A stretch of 53,998 nt of DNA from Mycobacterium sp. (GTDB taxonomy: Bacteria; Actinomycetota; Actinomycetes; Mycobacteriales; Mycobacteriaceae): contig NZ_JAFBAT010000314.1 of assembly GCF_019247615.1 (NCBI RefSeq), forward strand, positions 1 to 53,998, written 5' to 3'. Every line of letters begins with the position of its first letter. The first letter of the stretch is position 1. The position numbers were made by a program, and so were the translations under genes. This document shows, piece by piece, positions 49,978 to 53,998 of this stretch. The notes under the pieces were generated by a model that was not told the DNA's origin, did not search any database, and was given only the letters and a program-made list of their open reading frames with translations.

Positions 49978-50450
49978 CGCTGCCACGGGTCGGGCTGGGC
50001 ACCGATGTGCACCCGATCGCACCCGGGCGGCCGTGCTGGCTTGCCGGGCTGCTGTTTTCCGACGCCGACGGCTGCGCCGGTCATTCCGACGGCGATGTGG
50101 CGGCGCATGCGCTGTGTGACGCGCTGTTGTCGGCCGCGGGGCTGGGCGACATTGGGACGGTGTTCGGGGTCGACGATCCTCGTTGGGCGGGCGTCAGCGG
50201 TGCCGACATGCTGCGCCACGTCGCCGAACTGGTATCCCGGCAGGGCTACCGGATCGGAAACGCCGCCGTGCAGGTGATCGGCAATCGACCTAAGGTCGGC
50301 CCCCGCCGCGCGGAGGCGCAGCTGGTGTTGTCCGGTTTGCTCGGTGCGCCGGTATCCGTATCGGCGACGACCACCGACGGCCTCGGCCTCACGGGTCGAG
50401 GCGAGGGCCTCGCCGCCATCGCCACCGCGCTGTTGTTCGCCGTCGGGTGA
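49974..50450 (+). CDS. ispF: 2-C-methyl-D-erythritol 2,4-cyclodiphosphate synthase
   Basis: Cyclises CDP-methylerythritol 2-phosphate with loss of CMP. 158 aa from GTG 49974. Zinc ligands are Asp and His in [12 protein letters not shown] and the His in [14 protein letters not shown]. The CMP-binding loop is [15 protein letters not shown] trimer in known relatives. IspE is not in the window. The intergenic gap to cysS (50 bp) contains the cysS promoter. Confidence 0.96.
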   Translation: MTLPRVGLGTDVHPIAPGRPCWLAGLLFSDADGCAGHSDGDVAAHALCDALLSAAGLGDIGTVFGVDDPRWAGVSGADMLRHVAELVSRQGYRIGNAAVQVIGNRPKVGPRRAEAQLVLSGLLGAPVSVSATTTDGLGLTGRGEGLAAIATALLFAVG

Positions 50451-50486
50451 GCCCGCCGGGTGGCCGGGCGGGTGGGAATCAGCAGG

Positions 50487-50504
50487 TAAGCTGGCACGTC
50501 GTGA
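50487..50504 (+). promoter_or_regulatory. cysS core promoter/start region, identical to that of lysS
   Basis: TAAGCTGGCACGTCGTGA again, with the GTG start at 50501. Flanking sequence on both sides differs from lysS, so only the promoter core and the start codon are shared. Confidence 0.6.
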
Positions 50505-51907
50505 TCGATCGCGCCCGTCTGCGGCTACACGACACGGCCGCCGGCGCCGTGCGTGATTTCGTCCCGCTGCGCGACGGGCACGTCTCCATTTACCTGTGCG
50601 GGGCCACCGTCCAGGGCCTGCCCCACATCGGACACGTCCGCAGCGGGGTCGCATTCGACATCCTGCGCCGCTGGTTGATCGCGCGTGGCTACGACGTCGC
50701 GTTCATCCGCAACGTCACCGACATCGAGGACAAGATCCTGGCCAAGGCCGCGGCGGCCGGCCGACCGTGGTGGGAGTGGGCGGCCACCTACGAGCGGGCC
50801 TTCAGCGCCGCCTACGACGCCCTGGACGTGCTGCCGCCGTCTGCGGAGCCGCGCGCCACGGGGCACATCACCCAGATGGTCGAATTAATGGAACGCCTGA
50901 TCGAAACCGGCCACGCCTACGCGGCCGCGGGCGACGTCTACTTCGACGTGCTGAGCTACCCGGAGTACGGCCGGCTGTCGGGGCACCGGATCGACGATGT
51001 CCATCAGGGCGAGGGTGTGGCCACCGGCAAGCGGGACCAGCGCGACTTCACCCTTTGGAAGGGCGAAAAGCCCGGCGAGCCGTCGTGGCCCTCGCCGTGG
51101 GGCCGCGGTCGGCCGGGTTGGCACCTGGAATGCTCGGCGATGGCCCGCACCTACCTTGGTCCAGAGTTCGACATCCATTGCGGCGGAATGGATTTGGTGT
51201 TTCCGCACCACGAGAACGAGATCGCGCAGAGCCGCGCCGCCGGGGACGGATTCGCTCGTTACTGGCTGCACAACGGCTGGGTGACCATGGGCGGCGAGAA
51301 GATGAGCAAGTCGCTGGGCAACGTGCTGGCCATACCGGCGATGTTGGAGCGGGTGCGCCCGGCCGAACTGCGCTACTACCTCGGCAGCGCGCATTACCGC
51401 TCGATGCTGGAGTTCTCGGAGTCCGCGCTGCAGGACGCCGTGAAAGCCTATGTGGGAGTTGAGGAGTTCCTGCACCGGGTGCGCAGCCGGGTCGGTGCCG
51501 TCGAGCCCGGGCAGTGTACGCAGAAGTTCGCCGAGGCGCTCGACGACGACCTGGCCGTCCCGATCGCGCTGGCCGAGGTGCACCACGCGCGCGCCGAGGG
51601 CAACCGGGCGCTCGACGCCGGTGACCACGAAGGCGCATTGCAGCACGCGGGCGCAATCCGCGCGATGATGGGGATCCTGGGCTGCGACCCGCTCGACGAG
51701 CGCTGGGAAACCCGCGACGAGACATCGGCCGCGTTGGCCGCCGTCGACGTGCTGGTGCAGGCGGAGCTGGAAAACCGGGAAAAGGCGCGCCGGGAACGCA
51801 ATTGGGCGCTGGCCGACGAGATCCGGGATCGGCTCAAGCATGCCGGGATCGAGGTCACCGACACCGCCGACGGACCGCAGTGGACGCTGGGCGGTGACGG
51901 CAAGTAG
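50501..51907 (+). CDS. cysS: cysteinyl-tRNA synthetase (class I)
   Basis: Charges tRNA-Cys. 468 aa from GTG 50501. The zinc site begins with the Cys in [10 protein letters not shown] and continues with Cys and His in LECSAMA and [11 protein letters not shown]. The HIGH motif is [11 protein letters not shown], and the KMSKS loop is [12 protein letters not shown]. The anticodon-binding helices start after [20 protein letters not shown] and include [19 protein letters not shown] second paralogue in mycobacteria, MshC, makes mycothiol, but this protein has the full anticodon domain and so is the synthetase. rlmB follows directly after the stop. Confidence 0.96.
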   Translation: MIDRARLRLHDTAAGAVRDFVPLRDGHVSIYLCGATVQGLPHIGHVRSGVAFDILRRWLIARGYDVAFIRNVTDIEDKILAKAAAAGRPWWEWAATYERAFSAAYDALDVLPPSAEPRATGHITQMVELMERLIETGHAYAAAGDVYFDVLSYPEYGRLSGHRIDDVHQGEGVATGKRDQRDFTLWKGEKPGEPSWPSPWGRGRPGWHLECSAMARTYLGPEFDIHCGGMDLVFPHHENEIAQSRAAGDGFARYWLHNGWVTMGGEKMSKSLGNVLAIPAMLERVRPAELRYYLGSAHYRSMLEFSESALQDAVKAYVGVEEFLHRVRSRVGAVEPGQCTQKFAEALDDDLAVPIALAEVHHARAEGNRALDAGDHEGALQHAGAIRAMMGILGCDPLDERWETRDETSAALAAVDVLVQAELENREKARRERNWALADEIRDRLKHAGIEVTDTADGPQWTLGGDGK

Positions 51908-52837
51908 ATGGCCGGTAACTCTCGGCGCCGCGGGGCGGTACGCAAACCCGGCACCAAGAAAGTCGCCGGTGTCGGGTCCGGCGGCCAGCGACGTCGCGGG
52001 CTCGAGGGGCGGGGTCCCACACCGCCGGCGCACATGCGCCCCAACCACCCCGCCGCCAAGCGTGCCCAGTCGCAATCGCGCCGACCGGCCAAGCGCACCG
52101 ATGAGGCCGAAACGGTGCTCGGCCGCAATCCCGTGCTGGAGTGTCTGCGTGCGGGTGTCCCGGCCACCGCACTGTATGTAGCGCTGGGCGCCGAGGCCGA
52201 CGAGCGGCTCACCGAATCCGTTGCCCGCGCGGCCGATTCGGGCATCGCGATCCTGGAGGTGCCGCGCGCCGACCTTGATCGCATGACCGCCAACCACCTG
52301 CACCAGGGCATCGCGTTGCAGGTGCCGCCGTACAATTACGCCCACCCCGATGACCTGCTCGCCGCCGCTCTTGATACACCTCCCGCGCTGCTGGTCGCGT
52401 TGGACAACATCTCCGATCCCCGCAACCTCGGCGCCATCGTGCGTTCGGTCGCTGCGTTCGGTGGCCACGGCGTGCTGATCCCGCAGCGGCGTTCGGCCTC
52501 GGTGACGGCCGTGGCCTGGCGCACCAGTGCGGGCGCCGCCGCCCGCCTGCCGGTGGCGCGGGCCACCAACCTGACTCGGGCGCTGAAGAGTTGGGCCGAC
52601 CGCGGGCTGCGCGTGGTCGGGTTGGACGCGGGCGGCGACACCGCACTCGACGACGTGGACGGAACGGATCCCTTGGTGGTGGTCGTCGGCTCGGAGGGCA
52701 ACGGGCTGTCGCGGTTGGTGCGCGAGACTTGTGACGAGGTGGTGGCTATTCCGATGGCGGGTCGAACGGAGTCGCTGAACGCATCGGTGGCCGCCGGGGT
52801 GGTGTTGGCCGAAATCGCCCGCCAGCGCAGGCACTAG
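51908..52837 (+). CDS. rlmB: 23S rRNA (guanosine-2'-O)-methyltransferase
   Basis: SpoU-family (SPOUT) 2'-O-methyltransferase, expected to modify 23S rRNA G2251. 309 aa from ATG 51908, with no gap after cysS. A basic N-terminal extension ([17 protein letters not shown]) precedes the substrate-binding domain [22 protein letters not shown] motifs are [18 protein letters not shown] (motif 1 with Asn/Arg), [15 protein letters not shown] (motif 2) and [20 protein letters not shown] (motif 3), which form the trefoil knot and bind AdoMet. The cysS-rlmB order is widespread in bacteria. Confidence 0.93.
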   Translation: MAGNSRRRGAVRKPGTKKVAGVGSGGQRRRGLEGRGPTPPAHMRPNHPAAKRAQSQSRRPAKRTDEAETVLGRNPVLECLRAGVPATALYVALGAEADERLTESVARAADSGIAILEVPRADLDRMTANHLHQGIALQVPPYNYAHPDDLLAAALDTPPALLVALDNISDPRNLGAIVRSVAAFGGHGVLIPQRRSASVTAVAWRTSAGAAARLPVARATNLTRALKSWADRGLRVVGLDAGGDTALDDVDGTDPLVVVVGSEGNGLSRLVRETCDEVVAIPMAGRTESLNASVAAGVVLAEIARQRRH

Positions 52838-53806
52838 ATGATCGCCCGGCTCGTGGCCGCGCTGCTCACGCCGGCGGTGTTCCTCGCCCCGCCGGCTGGC
52901 GCGCAACCGTCGGGTTTCGACCTGCAGGCGCATCGCGGCGGTCGCGGCGAGACGACCGAGGAATCGCTGCGGGCGTTCGCCAAGTCGCTTGAATTGGGCG
53001 TCACCACACTGGAACTCGACATCGTGCTGACTAAGGACGCGCATCCCGTGGTGTGGCACGACCCGACGATCCAGGCCGACAAGTGCGCCGACACCGGCCC
53101 GGCGTTCGCCGGTGACCCGGCATATCCGTACGTGGGCAAGCTGGTGCACGAGCTCACCCTGGCGCAGGTCGGCACGTTGGATTGCGGAAAGCGGCTCGCC
53201 GAGTTTCCCGGCGCGGAAGTGGTGCGGGGCAACAAGATAGCGACGCTGCCCGAAGTGTTTGCGCTCGCCGACTCCTATCACGCCGACGTCCGCTACAACG
53301 TCGAAACGAAAGTGGAGGCCGATCACCCGGGCGCTTCGGCAGAACCGCAGGAATTCGTCGACGTGATACTGGCCGCCGTCAGGGCGGCGGCCAAGATTGA
53401 TCGGGTAGAGATTCAGAGCTTCGACTGGCGAACGCTGCCCATGGTGCACCAAGCCGAGCCGTCGATTCCGTTGGTGGCGTTGTACAACGAGGAGACGTGG
53501 GCGCCGGATTCACCGTGGCTGGCCGGCGAAAATGCCGCCGCGATCAACGATCCGATGATCGGGGCGCTGATGGTCGGCGCCACGATCGTCTCGCCCAGGT
53601 ACCAATTGGTCACCGGCAAACCTTACGTCGACCACGCTCATTCGTTGGGGCTCAGGGTGATTCCATGGACCGTCGACGATGCGGCCGCCATGCGCGAGCA
53701 GATCGCCGACGGCGTCGACGGCATCATCACCGACTATCCGACGCTGCTGCGCGGCGTGCTGGCCGAGCTGGGCATGCCGCTGCCGTTTGCGTATCACCGG
53801 AACTAG
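52838..53806 (+). CDS. secreted glycerophosphodiester phosphodiesterase
   Basis: Hydrolyses glycerophosphodiesters to glycerol 3-phosphate and an alcohol. 322 aa from ATG 52838, directly after the rlmB stop. The signal peptide is MIARLVAALLTPAVFLAPPA with cleavage near AGA-QP. The GDPD barrel has the catalytic His-Arg in LQAHRGGRGETTEESL, the metal Glu and Asp in TLELDIVLTKDAHPVV with WHDPT, and the last motif ALADSY...YNVETKVE plus WTVDDAAAM and GIITDYPTLL. The mature enzyme should act outside the membrane on phospholipid heads. A gene at this place is not known to me in M. tuberculosis. Confidence 0.9.
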   Translation: MIARLVAALLTPAVFLAPPAGAQPSGFDLQAHRGGRGETTEESLRAFAKSLELGVTTLELDIVLTKDAHPVVWHDPTIQADKCADTGPAFAGDPAYPYVGKLVHELTLAQVGTLDCGKRLAEFPGAEVVRGNKIATLPEVFALADSYHADVRYNVETKVEADHPGASAEPQEFVDVILAAVRAAAKIDRVEIQSFDWRTLPMVHQAEPSIPLVALYNEETWAPDSPWLAGENAAAINDPMIGALMVGATIVSPRYQLVTGKPYVDHAHSLGLRVIPWTVDDAAAMREQIADGVDGIITDYPTLLRGVLAELGMPLPFAYHRN

Positions 53807-53998
53807 TGCTCGGTCCCCGACCGCGGCGGAGCGTTCGTCACCGCACCGTGGAGGGCCGCGTTTACCGCGTGCCAACGGGTGGGGCCCGGTCGCGCGAGGA
53901 GCTGGCGTGCTAGTCATATCCGGATCCGGCGGCTGCGGGTAGCGCCAATGGCTGCGATCGTGTGTCTGCTCGGGCCGGGTTGGGTGCCGAGCAGTCGC
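53807..53998. other. right-hand end of the window, no confirmed gene
   Basis: After the glycerophosphodiesterase stop there is no clear gene. An ATG at 53948 opens a frame to the window edge (17 codons), but no ribosome site is convincing. Confidence 0.4.

Noticed and set aside
50885..53452. Long minus-strand open frame (855 codons) opposite cysS, rlmB and the glycerophosphodiesterase gene
   Set aside because: It spans three well-supported genes on the other strand and its translation has no recognisable fold.

Overview
This window is a high-GC chromosomal segment of a slow-growing Mycobacterium. Nearly every gene matches, in order, the M. tuberculosis block from topA (Rv3646c) down to about Rv3579c, read here in the opposite sense. 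The espACD and PE/PPE/Esx genes that M. tuberculosis carries between lpqG, ephA and ftsH are missing, as are its PE_PGRS genes near clpC1 and lpqF. That fits the M. avium complex or a close relative. This species call is an inference from gene order; no database was searched.

Layout. 1-4.3 kb: end of topA, a membrane-bound class III adenylate cyclase, the clamp-loader delta-prime subunit and a tRNA-Thr. 4.3-10.6 kb: a cell-wall sugar cluster (a GT-C-like membrane protein, galE1, a DUF2304 protein, the polyprenyl-phosphate-GalNAc synthase ppgS and a flippase-like membrane protein), then a broken DUF475 gene and a coiled-coil membrane protein. 10.7-16.1 kb: ppa, a PBP4-like carboxypeptidase, a metallopeptidase-like protein, tilS, hpt and lpqG. 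16.2-20.3 kb: an accessory stretch with a WhiB4-like paralogue, a three-gene oxidoreductase operon (ephA, a luciferase-like monooxygenase, a zinc alcohol dehydrogenase) and a glyoxalase-fold protein. 20.6-32.7 kb: a long run of vitamin and housekeeping genes: ftsH, folE-folP1-folB-folK, two membrane proteins, a DUF2520 dehydrogenase, panC-panD-coaX, lysS and lsr2. 33-35.5 kb: clpC1, closed by a perfect hairpin. 35.6-37.7 kb: a YbjQ-like protein and a cobalamin-riboswitch operon (cbtB, cbtA, a histidine-phosphatase-like protein). 37.7-42.7 kb: lpqF, the haem-degrading mhuD, an alpha/beta hydrolase, and an iron-sulfur GMC oxidoreductase with a Tat-signal small subunit. 42.8-53.8 kb: mutY, a beta-carbonic anhydrase, a proline-rich membrane protein, disA, radA, lpqE, carD, ispD, ispF, cysS, rlmB and a secreted glycerophosphodiesterase.

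How the parts work together. The folate genes overlap by a few bases and make dihydropteroate precursors. The pan genes make pantothenate and then phosphopantothenate. carD-ispD-ispF-cysS-rlmB joins transcription control, isoprenoid synthesis and translation. galE1, ppgS and their neighbours plausibly supply and export the galactosamine donor for arabinogalactan.

The least expected signals are regulatory. At least six genes have a TAnnnT -10 box placed exactly 6 nt before the start codon, which predicts leaderless mRNAs. lysS and cysS share an identical 18-bp start region. No CRISPR array, insertion sequence, prophage or rRNA was seen.
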